64,000 nt of DNA, from assembly GCA_900315705.1 (NCBI GenBank), contig ONAB01000012.1:1-64000 (forward strand). The letters are read 5' to 3'. Position 1 is the stretch's first letter; every line of letters begins with the position of its first letter. Below are positions 43,201 to 51,079 of this stretch, one piece after another. The position numbers and the translations under genes were made by a program. A model generated the notes under the pieces. That model was not told the DNA's origin. It searched no databases and saw only the letters and a list, made by a program, of their open reading frames with translations. The stretch comes from an uncultured Bacteroidales bacterium. GTDB lineage: Bacteria; Bacteroidota; Bacteroidia; Bacteroidales; WCHB1-69.

Positions 43201-43728
43201 GCGCCCGTCTCCTACTTCCGTAAAGTCTCTTCCGAGGCTAATTACGACAAGTTCAAATTCTATATTGACAATAACGAGACCGACAATGCCTCTGGCAACG
43301 AGGGCTGGACTCAGAAGAGTTTCCCCGTCTCCGCCGGACAACATACCTTTATGTTCGCCTATGAAAAGGATTACAGCACCACTTCCGGCAGCGACTGTGC
43401 CTGGGTGGACAACATCGTCCTTCCCGGCTTGGGCAACCTTGTGACCGAGGACATCAACGACCCCGTCGGCATCGAGAGCCACTCCCGCGACGCCTTCTCC
43501 ATCGTCCTCTATCCCAACCCGACCTCCGGCAACCTGCAACTCCGCAGCTCCGAACTCCCGCTGGCCAAGGTGCAAGTCTTCGACCTCTTCGGCAAAATGC
43601 TGACGGAACAAGACCTCAACGACCTCAACGGCTCTGTCAGTCTGTCTGGCCTGGCCTCCGGCGTGTATGTGGTCAAAGTCTTTGCTGAAAACCAAACCGT
43701 CATCACCCGTAAAGTCGTGAAACAATAA
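40297..43728 (+). CDS. Gingipain-like C25 cysteine peptidase, T9SS cargo
   Basis: 1143 residues. Signal peptide (TRIVTTVVLIFSMLATCFAQ), a propeptide to about residue 230, then a peptidase C25 domain (about 230-600) starting RYLIIANSMFRNNDNLELFV. The catalytic His is His443 in NYTAHGDVTEW, and the nucleophile is Cys475 or Cys476 in MIGNCCLTGKFN. Several Ig-like beta domains follow (about 600-900), then a jelly-roll-like domain (FETGDFSRFNWVQNQNPWTI). The C-terminus is a type A T9SS sorting domain (ILYPNPTSGNLQLRSSEL ... GLASGVYVVKVFAENQ). It should be secreted and anchored at the cell surface. Specificity cannot be read off. The DUF1599 gene overlaps its stop codon by one base. Confidence 0.93.
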   Translation: MTRIVTTVVLIFSMLATCFAQQFQVTRNDYERVDISFTAPEITSSVVKTPQGFFTQISMDEFYPSVIVGQPQLPVMVKLLEIPVCDSVVATVKNAQYVEVDASTLGIQYPLYPAQPSYAKSYRGERPFVRDQQTYSRDAFYAEPLVRVEKTGTMRDITLANLYISPVSYNPVTGKVRICRSMDIEVSYVNANLPATYELKTRYGSPMFQNAANAVANPMPRTREEFNASPIRYLIIANSMFRNNDNLELFVNWKKRLGYIVDVVYTGDANVGTTTTSIKNYILSQYNSATASNPAPTFLLFVGDHGQVPAFSSTEQNSHVTDLYYACWTSGDNIPDCYYGRFSAQNASQLAPQITKTLQYEQYTMPDPSYLGKAVLIAGTDNSWSDTHADGQINYIYNNYINTTSTTHQYSTVYKHNYNCSSQAATIRSEIGAGVGWANYTAHGDVTEWYDPSFTTSHIPSMNNLDKYGVMIGNCCLTGKFNEECFGEMLLRTDKKGAMAYIGASEVSYWDEDVYWSVGKRSSITANMTYQANNLGAYDRIFHTHNESHDVWATTLGGFLTAGNLAVQSSSSSRKKYYWEIYHIFGDPSIRPYLGMPSQMNVSALPAVPMGTLSYNVSAAPYAYVALTTGGNIVTATFADASGNATLDLSNVTTPGEYELAIGAQNHVQYFQTVNIIVPSGPYVVASNVSLPNDVYPINGTSVNWNLELTNLGVDNASNVTAQMTALTPGFTVTQGTATFNTLVPNAIQSMPNAFTVSIPENAEDGTRATFRVTTTWQGGNSTKDVNLTVIAPKLAVTETNIQGPSTAAALEPGDAATATITISNSGHAPASDILIDLTCNYSGVTVTSPSQIVAWIGAGESISHTFNLQIANSVPNLSIVPLYFHTIKGDKHVIDTLSISIGKATEDFETGDFSRFNWVQNQNPWTITNQAPYAGNYCARSKENLDNGSWYNVSRSSFSITVNCLMEAPVSYFRKVSSEANYDKFKFYIDNNETDNASGNEGWTQKSFPVSAGQHTFMFAYEKDYSTTSGSDCAWVDNIVLPGLGNLVTEDINDPVGIESHSRDAFSIVLYPNPTSGNLQLRSSELPLAKVQVFDLFGKMLTEQDLNDLNGSVSLSGLASGVYVVKVFAENQTVITRKVVKQ

Positions 43729-44285
43729 TGGCCAACACATCAGAACAATACGACATCGTCATCCAACAGTGCCTGGACATCTTCGCCAAGAAGGCGATGG
43801 ACTATGGCACGGCGTGGCGCATCCTGCGCACCTCCTCGCTCACCGACCAGATCTACATCAAGGCCAACCGCATCCGCAGCATCCAGGAAAAGGGCGAGGC
43901 CAAAATCGCTGAAGGCATCATCCCCGAGTTCATCGGCATTGTCAACTACTCGGTGATGGCCCTCATCCAACTGGAGATGGGTGCGGCCTCCGGCGCCGAC
44001 GATCTGGAGATGGATTCCAAACTCGCCACGGAACTGTACAACAAATACATCCACGCCGCCAAGAGTCTTATGATGGACAAAAACCACGACTATGACGAGG
44101 CGTGGCGGCAGATGCGCATCAGCTCGCTCGATGACATCATCCTGATGAAACTCTTCCGCATCAAGTCCATCGAGGACCACCAAGGCAACACCATCGTCTC
44201 CGAAGGACTCGACGCCAATTACTACGACATCATCAACTACGCTATGTTCGCCCTGATCCGCCTCGTGGTGGAGGGCGAAAAATAA
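43728..44285 (+). CDS. DUF1599 protein (tandem domains)
   Basis: 185 residues made of two homologous halves: AKKAMDYGTAWRILRTSSLTD with FIGIVNYSVMALIQLEMG, and DKNHDYDEAWRQMRISSLDD with YYDIINYAMFALIRLVVE. This is DUF1599, a family associated with nucleotide modification in phages and widely conserved as a chromosomal gene in Bacteroidota; its function is not established. The start codon overlaps the previous stop (TAATG), indicating coupling with the C25 peptidase gene. It precedes a DoxX-type membrane protein, the usual neighbour in this phylum. Confidence 0.9.
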   Translation: MANTSEQYDIVIQQCLDIFAKKAMDYGTAWRILRTSSLTDQIYIKANRIRSIQEKGEAKIAEGIIPEFIGIVNYSVMALIQLEMGAASGADDLEMDSKLATELYNKYIHAAKSLMMDKNHDYDEAWRQMRISSLDDIILMKLFRIKSIEDHQGNTIVSEGLDANYYDIINYAMFALIRLVVEGEK

Positions 44286-44313
44286 TAATTGATAACCCCA
44301 AAAACACCTGAAT

Positions 44314-45483
44314 ATGTCACAAAAAGAACCCATTTGGCTGAAAATACTGAGAATAGCACTCGGTTTGCTGTTCCTCTTCTCCTCCATCAGCAAAGCCGTT
44401 GACCCTGTCAACTTCGGCATCACAATGAACGACTACTTCGTCTCCTTCGGACTGCCGTTCCTGAAACCTGTCGCCCTGTTGGCCGGCGTTTGCGCCATCA
44501 CCTGCGAGTTTGTACTCGGCTGTATGATGCTGTTCGGGGTGAAAACCCTTTTGGCCGCGTGGGGCTACCTGCTCTTTATGGTCTTCTTCTTCTTCCTCAC
44601 CCTCTGGCTCGCCGTGGCCGAATATATGGAAATCAAAGGCATCCATTACTTCGGCGTGGTGCACGACTGCGGCTGCTTCGGTCAAGTGGTGAAGATGAGC
44701 AATATGACCACCTTCCTCAAGAATGTCGTCATCATCATCCCCACCATCATCGTCTTTGCCAAACGCAAAAAGCTCAAAGACGTGCGGCTCACCGAACTGG
44801 GCAAATGGTGCTGCATCCTGCTGTTCATCGCCATAGCCGTGCTGTTCCAGGTGCACTGCATCCGCCATCTCCCCGCCATCGACTTCTCCGACTGGAAGAA
44901 GGGCGACAACGTGGAGAAGACCTTCATTGAACGTCCCGCCCAAAAAGAGTCCCTCTTCATCTATCGCAACAACGCCGACCAGACTGAGGTGCAACTCACC
45001 GAAGAGGAGTTGATGAACCAAGAGGAGAGCTTCTATGAGCAATATGAATATGTGGACCGCAAGGACAAGGTGGTTGCCAAAGCCAAGAAGGCTGAAATCG
45101 ACGGGTTCAATATGTTGGACGAAAAGGGTGCCGACCACGCTTACGAATACATCAACGCCGACAGCAAGACCTACCTGCTCTTCCTCCACGACCTGATGGA
45201 TACGAAAGACGAAGGCGTGAAGAAAGCCATTGCGCTGGCTGCCAGCTGCGCCGAGAAGGATATTCCCTTCGTGGCCGTGACCAACAGCGAAGAGGACGAA
45301 ATCAGTGTCTTTGTGGAAGAGCACGGCATTGAATTCCCCATTTACCGCAATCCCATCGACCCTGCCCACGGTCCCTTTATGGTGCGCGACGCCATCCGCT
45401 CCAACCCCGGCCTCATTGTCATTGACAAGGGCGTGGTGACTGGCAAATGGGCTTGGCGCGATATGCCCCAGAAGGCTGAATAA
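44314..45483 (+). CDS. DoxX-type membrane protein with C-terminal thioredoxin-like part (BT_3928 family)
   Basis: 389 residues. Four transmembrane helices in residues 10-150 form a DoxX/MauE-like module (ILRIALGLLFLFSSISKAVD, LLAGVCAITCEFVLGCMMLF) with a conserved HDCGCFG motif between helices. A fifth helix lies near 165 (CCILLFIAIAVLFQ). The remaining 200 residues are soluble and end in a thioredoxin-like fold without a CxxC (KTYLLFLHDLMDTKDEGVKK, PFVAVTNSEEDEISVFVEE). In relatives a triosephosphate isomerase gene often follows; here prmC does. Likely linked to quinone or thiol redox at the inner membrane. Confidence 0.88.
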   Translation: MSQKEPIWLKILRIALGLLFLFSSISKAVDPVNFGITMNDYFVSFGLPFLKPVALLAGVCAITCEFVLGCMMLFGVKTLLAAWGYLLFMVFFFFLTLWLAVAEYMEIKGIHYFGVVHDCGCFGQVVKMSNMTTFLKNVVIIIPTIIVFAKRKKLKDVRLTELGKWCCILLFIAIAVLFQVHCIRHLPAIDFSDWKKGDNVEKTFIERPAQKESLFIYRNNADQTEVQLTEEELMNQEESFYEQYEYVDRKDKVVAKAKKAEIDGFNMLDEKGADHAYEYINADSKTYLLFLHDLMDTKDEGVKKAIALAASCAEKDIPFVAVTNSEEDEISVFVEEHGIEFPIYRNPIDPAHGPFMVRDAIRSNPGLIVIDKGVVTGKWAWRDMPQKAE

Positions 45484-45510
45484 CAACGCCTTCGATCTAC
45501 CCTGTCACGT

Positions 45511-46365
45511 ATGACCATACGTTCATTTTACCATACCATTTTTGATGCTTTGCAGCCGCTTTACGATTCACACGAGGCGGCTGCAATTGCAAAATTGTAC
45601 CTGCAGACCCGGCTTTCGATGCAGGCGCACGAACTCTTCCTGCGCGGGGAAGAGGAGATAACAGAATCGCAGGAGCAACTTTTCCGCGGCGAACTGGCCG
45701 ATATGGCGCAAGGCAAGCCTGTGCAGTATGTGTTAGGCGAAACCGAGTTCTATGGCCTCCGGTTTGAGGTGTCGCCCGCCGTGCTCATTCCCCGGCCGGA
45801 GACGGAAGAGCTGGTGCTGCGGGTAGTGGAGACTTTCGCGCAGCACCCTGCCCCAAGAATATGGGATGTGGGCACCGGCAGCGGATGCATCGCCGTGACG
45901 CTGGCCAAGCAACTGCTCAAGGCAAGGATCTTTGCCAGTGACATCTCCGAGGAGGCCCTGGCTGTAGCCCGCGCCAACGCCCGCGCCCAGGAGGTGCCCG
46001 TGACCTTCGCCCGCCACGATATGCGCGATGCCGGCAACCTCCCCTTCCCCGCCGAGTCCTTCGACGCCATCGTGAGCAATCCCCCCTACATACCGGAAGC
46101 CGTGCGCCCCTCACTGCACCGCAATGTCATCGACCACGAGCCCGCCACTGCCCTGTTCGTGCCCGACGACAGGCCTCTGGTATTCTACGAAGCACTGGCC
46201 CATATCGGGAAAAAATGCCTTTACTCCGGCGGGATGCTGCTGATGGAAACATTTGAGGATTATCACCAGGAACTGCAAAATATGCTCCGGCAACAAGGCT
46301 ACCGCCAAATACAATCCATCACCGACCTCAACGGGAAAAAGCGGTTTTGCAGCGCTGTTTTATAA
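45511..46365 (+). CDS. prmC: Release-factor glutamine methyltransferase PrmC
   Basis: 284 residues. N-terminal helical domain that grips the release factor (residues 1-80), then a SAM-dependent methyltransferase domain. The SAM motif is IWDVGTGSGCIAVTLAKQ, the acidic second motif IFASDISEEALAVARANA, and the catalytic NPPY is in IVSNPPYIPEAVR. It methylates the Gln of the GGQ motif in RF1 and RF2. A bidirectional hairpin follows. Confidence 0.95.
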   Translation: MTIRSFYHTIFDALQPLYDSHEAAAIAKLYLQTRLSMQAHELFLRGEEEITESQEQLFRGELADMAQGKPVQYVLGETEFYGLRFEVSPAVLIPRPETEELVLRVVETFAQHPAPRIWDVGTGSGCIAVTLAKQLLKARIFASDISEEALAVARANARAQEVPVTFARHDMRDAGNLPFPAESFDAIVSNPPYIPEAVRPSLHRNVIDHEPATALFVPDDRPLVFYEALAHIGKKCLYSGGMLLMETFEDYHQELQNMLRQQGYRQIQSITDLNGKKRFCSAVL

Positions 46366-46381
46366 ACATTATGGCACAAAA

Positions 46382-46409
46382 AAAGCCGCATCCTTGCGAA
46401 TGCGGCTTT
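46382..46409. terminator. Bidirectional terminator between prmC and hsp20
   Basis: AAAGCCGCA (46382-46390) and TGCGGCTTT (46401-46409) form a perfect 9-bp stem with A-rich and T-rich flanks. It serves both convergent genes. Confidence 0.75.
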
Positions 46410-46434
46410 AAGTCTTGGAGTGTCGTTTTAAAGA

Positions 46435-46860
46435 TTAGCCGATAGTGATGGAACGAGACAATTTCTGCTCCTCTTTCTGCACTCTCGGCAGGGTAATCGT
46501 CAGGATGCCGTGCTCCACCTTGGCCTCGATGTGCTCCTTGTCCACATCCTCGGGCAGTGTGTAGTTCTGCTCGTAGTTGGTGTAGGAAAACTCGCGGCGC
46601 AGATAGTGGTGTTTCTTTTCGTTCTCCTTGTGCTCCATCTTGTTCTCGATGGCCACACAAAGATTGCCGTCATCGTTGATGCTCACGCGACAGAACTCTT
46701 TCTTGATGCCGGGCGCGGCCACTTCCATCGTGTAGGCCTTCTCATCCTCTCTCACATTGACTGCCGGTGCTGTAGTATAGGCACGAGGCATAATGTCACT
46801 GTTCAAGAAATCCTCAAATACGGTAGGAAACCAACTGTTTTTAAACATTACAGGTAACAT
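46435..46860 (-). CDS. Small heat-shock protein Hsp20
   Basis: 141 residues from the ATG at 46860, chosen because a strong AAGGAGG site lies 5 nt upstream and the sequence LPVMFKNSWFPTVFEDFL is the usual N-terminus. The longer frame to 46956 is non-conserved. Alpha-crystallin domain from about residue 35 (PAVNVREDEKAYTMEVAAPG) to 130, with the conserved HGILTITLP near its end and a C-terminal ISITIG-like tail. ATP-independent chaperone that holds unfolding proteins in the cytosol. Confidence 0.94.
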   Translation of the reverse strand: MLPVMFKNSWFPTVFEDFLNSDIMPRAYTTAPAVNVREDEKAYTMEVAAPGIKKEFCRVSINDDGNLCVAIENKMEHKENEKKHHYLRREFSYTNYEQNYTLPEDVDKEHIEAKVEHGILTITLPRVQKEEQKLSRSITIG

Positions 46861-46865
46861 AATAA

Positions 46866-46872
46866 CCTCCTT
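46866..46872 (-). promoter_or_regulatory. Strong Shine-Dalgarno site of hsp20
   Basis: AAGGAGG on the minus strand, 5 nt before the ATG. It decides the start. Unusual here: most genes in the window lack a recognisable Shine-Dalgarno site, as is typical for Bacteroidota. Confidence 0.75.
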
Positions 46873-47029
46873 TTTAATAGTTAGACATTTTTTATTTCCG
46901 GCCGCCTCCGCTTTCGCTTCAGCGAACCGCTTATCATTATGCAAAGGGTGTGCCAAAGCCGATTATGGACTATTTGTCACCTGAAATTGCCAATTTGTCA
47001 CTTTTTACGAAAATTCAAGACAAAATTGC

Positions 47030-47037
47030 TATTTTTG
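47030..47037 (+). promoter_or_regulatory. -7 promoter element for the barrel-protein gene
   Basis: TATTTTTG followed by CCGCG; the shared leader element begins immediately after it. Confidence 0.6.
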
Positions 47038-47038
47038 C

Positions 47039-47104
47039 CGCGTCATATCTTCAGATTCTGTGGAACGGATCTCGCAGAGTTTTGGAAGATGTGTCACAAA
47101 TGGT
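47039..47104 (+). promoter_or_regulatory. Structured 5' leader element, copy 2
   Basis: CAGATTCTG (47052-47060) pairs with CAGAGTTTTG (47075-47084), using G-T pairs where copy 1 has G-C or A-T. The loop is also 14 nt and also ends AACGGATCTCG. See 29450-29514. Confidence 0.5.
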
Positions 47105-47132
47105 AATAACTGAGGTCCGCCCTACTATAATT

Positions 47133-47753
47133 ATGAAAAAAGCCCTCCTTATTGCGTGTTCACTATTCTTGTGCCTGGCATCGCAGCCTGTTCAGGCGCA
47201 GAAGCCTCACAGCGACCTGCACAATGAAATCGGGGTCGGCGCAGGTCCCTTCTCCTTTTTCGGGGGATTCATCATTGGCACAGCCGACTTCTTCGGAGCC
47301 CTCGGCAACTCATTGAGTCACAGGGCTTACAGCTCAAACTATTACGGACTTTACGACGTACACTATTACTACCAGATCAACCACTGGTGCCAGGTGGGCG
47401 TGAAATTCACCGTGGAGGGCAGTCGCACAACCATCTACACCGACACGCTGCGCACAGCGGTCAGCAGCATCAACAGGGACCTCATCTTCACGCTGATGCC
47501 TAGCGTCAGGTTCACCTACTTCAACCGGCCGTGGGTGCGCCTCTATGCGGGCGCGGATCTGGGCGTGGGGTACCTGTTCTCCCACACACAGGATTATGCC
47601 AAAGACGACCCTGAAAGCAAGGGCAGCAATTTCTTCCCTGCGTTCAACGTCACCGCCTTCGGCGTGAACGTAGGCAAAAGATTCTACGGGCTTTTCGAGC
47701 TGAACGCCGGCTTCGACTCTTTTGTCAAGTTCGGCATTGGGGCACGATGGTGA
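47133..47753 (+). CDS. Small outer-membrane beta-barrel protein
   Basis: 206 residues from the ATG at 47133, which gives a signal peptide (KKALLIACSLFLCLASQPVQ, cut after AQ). The frame upstream to 46950 covers the promoter and leader and is not coding. The mature part has about eight amphipathic strands (HYYYQINHWCQVGVKFTVEG, WVRLYAGADLGVGYLFSHTQ) and ends in an aromatic residue (KFGIGARW), the signature recognised by the BAM machinery. Family not identified further; a porin-like or structural role is possible. Confidence 0.8.
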   Translation: MKKALLIACSLFLCLASQPVQAQKPHSDLHNEIGVGAGPFSFFGGFIIGTADFFGALGNSLSHRAYSSNYYGLYDVHYYYQINHWCQVGVKFTVEGSRTTIYTDTLRTAVSSINRDLIFTLMPSVRFTYFNRPWVRLYAGADLGVGYLFSHTQDYAKDDPESKGSNFFPAFNVTAFGVNVGKRFYGLFELNAGFDSFVKFGIGARW

Positions 47754-48159
47754 CAGAGGGGAGATGCCTCCCTTTCGCGGCGAGCACGTCATATGCATTG
47801 TGGAAAGTCATTTCCGCGCCGCGAGATGAGACGCGGATCTCCGTCATCCCCCCACACCTTCGCTCCTTTCAGTCGCTCGATGTGGGGTTACAGAGAAGGA
47901 TGTTCCTTCGGAACACGTTCAAATGGAAAGTAACGTACTATGTGGCATCGGCCTCGGAGAGGCCTTCTTTTCTGTAACACCACACGAAGCGCGGCGAGTG
48001 TGGTGACGGGATGCGCGGCGGACACTCATCGCACCGCTGGTGTCGCTCGCCCCGAAGCACCGCACCTTCACGGTGCGAAAAGGAGGCACTGGAGAAGAGA
48101 CATCTAGAAAAAACTTGATATTAGCGCTGCAAATATACATTTTTAAAATACATAATTGT

Positions 48160-48191
48160 AAAAAAACGCTTACATCCGTAAGCGTTTTTTT
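48160..48191. terminator. Bidirectional hairpin terminator before ppdK
   Basis: AAAAAAACGCTTAC and GTAAGCGTTTTTTT are perfect complements around an ATCC loop. It lies directly upstream of the ppdK -7 box, so it insulates ppdK or belongs to its promoter region. Confidence 0.75.
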
Positions 48192-48193
48192 GT

Positions 48194-48201
48194 TATCTTT
48201 G
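48194..48201 (+). promoter_or_regulatory. -7 promoter element for ppdK
   Basis: TATCTTTG followed by CGCC, 45 bp before the ATG at 48247 and starting within 3 bp of the terminator's T-run. Confidence 0.65.
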
Positions 48202-48246
48202 CGCCTCTTAAAAGAAAATAGTTCTAATCAATCTAAAACATTAAGT

Positions 48247-50964
48247 ATGAGTAATGTAAAGTATGTTTACACCTTTGGAGGAAAGACTGCCGAAGGTAAA
48301 GCCGATATGAAGAACCTTCTGGGCGGCAAAGGTGCCAACCTCGCCGAGATGTGTCTGCTCAAACTGCCCGTACCGGCTGGCCTGACCATCACCACCGAAT
48401 GCTGCACCGCCTATTATCAGAACAACTGCCAGCTTCCCGCCGGCCTGATGGACGAGGTGCACGCAGGTATGAAGAATATGGAGAACATTATGGGTATGAA
48501 ATACGGCGACCCCGAGAACCCGCTGCTCGTCAGCTGCCGCTCCGGCGCCCGCAAGTCTATGCCCGGTATGATGGACACCGTGCTCAACATCGGTCTCTGC
48601 TCCAAGACCATCCCCGGCCTCATCAAGAAGACCAACAACCCCCGTTTCGTGTATGACTCCTATCGCCGTCTCATTATGATGTACGCTGACGTCGTGATGG
48701 AAAAGGCCGAGGGCATCGAGCCCGCCGACGGCAAGAGCATCCGCAAACAACTCGACGATATGCTTGACGCCTATAAAGAGAAAATGGGCTACAAGAGCGA
48801 CACCGAACTGAAGGCTGAAGAACTCCAGCAACTGGCTGAGGACTTCAAGGTGCGCATCAAAGAGGTGCTCGGCACCGAGTTCCCCGATGACGCCGAGGCC
48901 CAACTCGAAGGCGGCATCAAGGCCGTGTTCAAGAGCTGGAACGGCAAAAAGGCCATCTCCTACCGCCGCATTGAAGGTATCCCCGATGACTGGGGCACCG
49001 CTGTCAACGTGCAGACGATGGTGTTCGGCAATATGGGCGACGGCTCCGCTACCGGCGTGGCATTCACCCGTAACCCCGCCACCGGTGACAACCAGTTCTA
49101 CGGCGAATGGCTCATCAACGCCCAGGGCGAAGATGTGGTGGCCGGTATCCGCACCCCCAACCCGCTGAACGACGACACCAAGAACGAGCAGAACAAGCAT
49201 ATGCATTCTATGCAGGAGCTGATGCCCGAAACCTATAAGGAACTCTGCGAGGTGCGCCGCATCCTTGAAGAGAACTACCACGATATGCTCGACATCGAGT
49301 TCACCATCCAAGACGGCAAACTCTATATGCTGCAGTGCCGCGTGGGCAAACGCACCGGCGTGGCCGCTCTCACGATGGCCCTCGATATGCTGAAGGAAGG
49401 CCTCATCGACGAAAAGGAAGTCGTGATGCGCCTCACTCCCGAGCAACTCGACGAGCTGCTCCACCCGATTCTCGACGCCGCTGACGAGAAGAAGCACACC
49501 GTCATCGCCAAGGGTCTGCCCGCAGGTCCTGGTGGTGCCGTGGGTAAAATCGCCCTCACCAGCGAGAAAGCCAAAGAGTATCGCGCCGCCAAGGTGGCCA
49601 ACGTCCTGGTCCGCGAGGAAACCAACCCCGAAGACGTCGAGGGTATGCGCGCCGCCGACGGCATCCTGACCGCCCGTGGCGGTATGACCTCCCACGCCGC
49701 CCTCGTGGCCCGTGGTTGGGGCAAGTGCTGCATCGTGGGCTGCGACGCCGTGAAGATCGACCTCGAGAACGGCATCGTCAAGATCGGCGACCAGCAGTTC
49801 AAGGAGGGTGACACCATCAGCTTGAACGGCTCCAAGGGCTGGGTCTATGCCGAGCCCGTGGGTATGATCAACGCCACCGAAAACCCGCTCTTCCAGCAGT
49901 TTATGGCGCTGGTTGACAAATACCGCAAGATGGGTGTCCGCACCAACGCCGACAACCCCGAAGATGCCCAGAACGCCGTCAACTTCGGCGCCGAGGGTAT
50001 CGGTCTATTCCGTATCGAGCATATGTTCTACGGCAAGAACAGCGAAGAGCCCCTTGCCAAGCTGCGCAATATGATCCTCGCCAACACCACTGAGGAGCGC
50101 GTGGCCGCCCTCAACGAGTTGGAGCCGTACATCAAGAACTCTGCCAAGGGCACACTGAAGGTTTTGGACGGCAAGCCGCTGACCTTCCGCTTGATGGACC
50201 CGCCTTTGCACGAGTTCGTGCCTCACACTGAGGAGAAGCAGCGCGCCCTCGCCCAGGAGCGTGGCATCAGCTTCGAGGAGATCAAGAAGCGCATCGACGC
50301 CCTCAACGAAGTGAACCCGATGATGGGTCTGCGCGGTGTGCGTCTCGGCATCGTCTATCCCGAAATCACCGAAACCCAATTCCGCGCCTTGTTCCAGGCT
50401 ACCGCTGAGTTGATGACGGAAGGTTTCGACCCGCATCTTGAGATTATGGTCCCGCTCACCATCAACGTCAAGGAGCTTGAGCATCAGAAGGCCATCGCCG
50501 ACCGCGTGAAAGCAGAGGTGGAAGCCAAGTTCAACGTGAAGATCGAGTACCTCTACGGCACGATGATCGAGATTCCGCGCGCCACCCTCGTGGCCGACCA
50601 GATCGCCAGCGTGGCCCAGTTCTTCAGTTTCGGCACCAACGACCTGACGCAAATGACGTTCGGCTTCAGCCGCGACGATGTGAACGCTATCGTGAAGGAC
50701 TACATCGAGGAGAAGATCATCCCCGCCGATCCGTTCAACACCCTTGACCAGGAAGGCGTCGGCCAACTGGTGAAACTCGGTGTGGAGCGTGGTCGTGGCC
50801 AACGCGCCAACCTCAAGTGCGGTGTCTGCGGTGAACACGGCGGCGACCCTGCTTCCGTGCATTTCTTCTACAAGGCCGGTTTGAACTACGTCAGCTGCTC
50901 GCCGTTCCGCGTGCCCGTTGCACGTCTGGCTGCAGCCCAAGCCGCCATCGAGGAAGAAAGATAA
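48247..50964 (+). CDS. ppdK: Pyruvate, phosphate dikinase
   Basis: 905 residues from the ATG at 48247 (SNVKYVYTFGGKTAEGKADM); the upstream extension crosses the promoter and terminator. ATP-grasp domain in the first 350 residues (LLGGKGANLAEM, SCRSGARKSMPGMMDTVLN, GVAFTRNPATGDNQFYGEW). The phosphohistidine domain has the catalytic His in GGMTSHAALVARGWGKC. The PEP/pyruvate-binding TIM barrel has SFGTNDLTQMTFGFSRDD and the catalytic Cys in NLKCGVCGEHGGDPAS. It interconverts pyruvate, ATP and phosphate with PEP, AMP and pyrophosphate in anaerobic glycolysis or gluconeogenesis. High GC and strong codon bias suggest high expression. Confidence 0.97.
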   Translation: MSNVKYVYTFGGKTAEGKADMKNLLGGKGANLAEMCLLKLPVPAGLTITTECCTAYYQNNCQLPAGLMDEVHAGMKNMENIMGMKYGDPENPLLVSCRSGARKSMPGMMDTVLNIGLCSKTIPGLIKKTNNPRFVYDSYRRLIMMYADVVMEKAEGIEPADGKSIRKQLDDMLDAYKEKMGYKSDTELKAEELQQLAEDFKVRIKEVLGTEFPDDAEAQLEGGIKAVFKSWNGKKAISYRRIEGIPDDWGTAVNVQTMVFGNMGDGSATGVAFTRNPATGDNQFYGEWLINAQGEDVVAGIRTPNPLNDDTKNEQNKHMHSMQELMPETYKELCEVRRILEENYHDMLDIEFTIQDGKLYMLQCRVGKRTGVAALTMALDMLKEGLIDEKEVVMRLTPEQLDELLHPILDAADEKKHTVIAKGLPAGPGGAVGKIALTSEKAKEYRAAKVANVLVREETNPEDVEGMRAADGILTARGGMTSHAALVARGWGKCCIVGCDAVKIDLENGIVKIGDQQFKEGDTISLNGSKGWVYAEPVGMINATENPLFQQFMALVDKYRKMGVRTNADNPEDAQNAVNFGAEGIGLFRIEHMFYGKNSEEPLAKLRNMILANTTEERVAALNELEPYIKNSAKGTLKVLDGKPLTFRLMDPPLHEFVPHTEEKQRALAQERGISFEEIKKRIDALNEVNPMMGLRGVRLGIVYPEITETQFRALFQATAELMTEGFDPHLEIMVPLTINVKELEHQKAIADRVKAEVEAKFNVKIEYLYGTMIEIPRATLVADQIASVAQFFSFGTNDLTQMTFGFSRDDVNAIVKDYIEEKIIPADPFNTLDQEGVGQLVKLGVERGRGQRANLKCGVCGEHGGDPASVHFFYKAGLNYVSCSPFRVPVARLAAAQAAIEEER

Positions 50965-50994
50965 TCCTTGGATTAGATAATCCCGTAATATATT

Positions 50995-51049
50995 GTAGAG
51001 ATGCGGCGCGCCGCGTCTCTACTTTTTTTATGGCGCGCCGCGTCTCTAC
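50995..51049 (+). terminator. Palindromic GTAGAG element acting as ppdK terminator, plus half copy
   Basis: 50995-51022 is a 28-bp near-perfect palindrome (GTAGAGATGC to GCGTCTCTAC, one wobble pair) followed by a T-run, so it can terminate ppdK transcription. A second right half (GGCGCGCCGCGTCTCTAC, 51032-51049) with another T-run follows. Same element type as 23211-23238. Confidence 0.75.
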
Positions 51050-51079
51050 TTTTTTATGGTGATATTAATTAGATTGGGT

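Larger units (their letters stand above)
47754..48246. other. Hairpin-rich intergenic region upstream of ppdK
   Basis: 493 bp without a gene. Five hairpins follow one another: CCCCACA/TGTGGGG (47850/47881), TGTTCC/GGAACA (47901-47915), GGCCTC/GAGGCC (47950-47964), CACCACAC/GTGTGGTG (47978/47998) and CGCACC/GGTGCG (48061/48072). Then a terminator and the ppdK promoter. Confidence 0.6.

Noticed and set aside
44317..45486. 389-codon open frame antisense to the DoxX-type gene
   Set aside because: It mirrors the real gene's codon bias, has no signal, domain or start context, and the sense strand has a clear family match.
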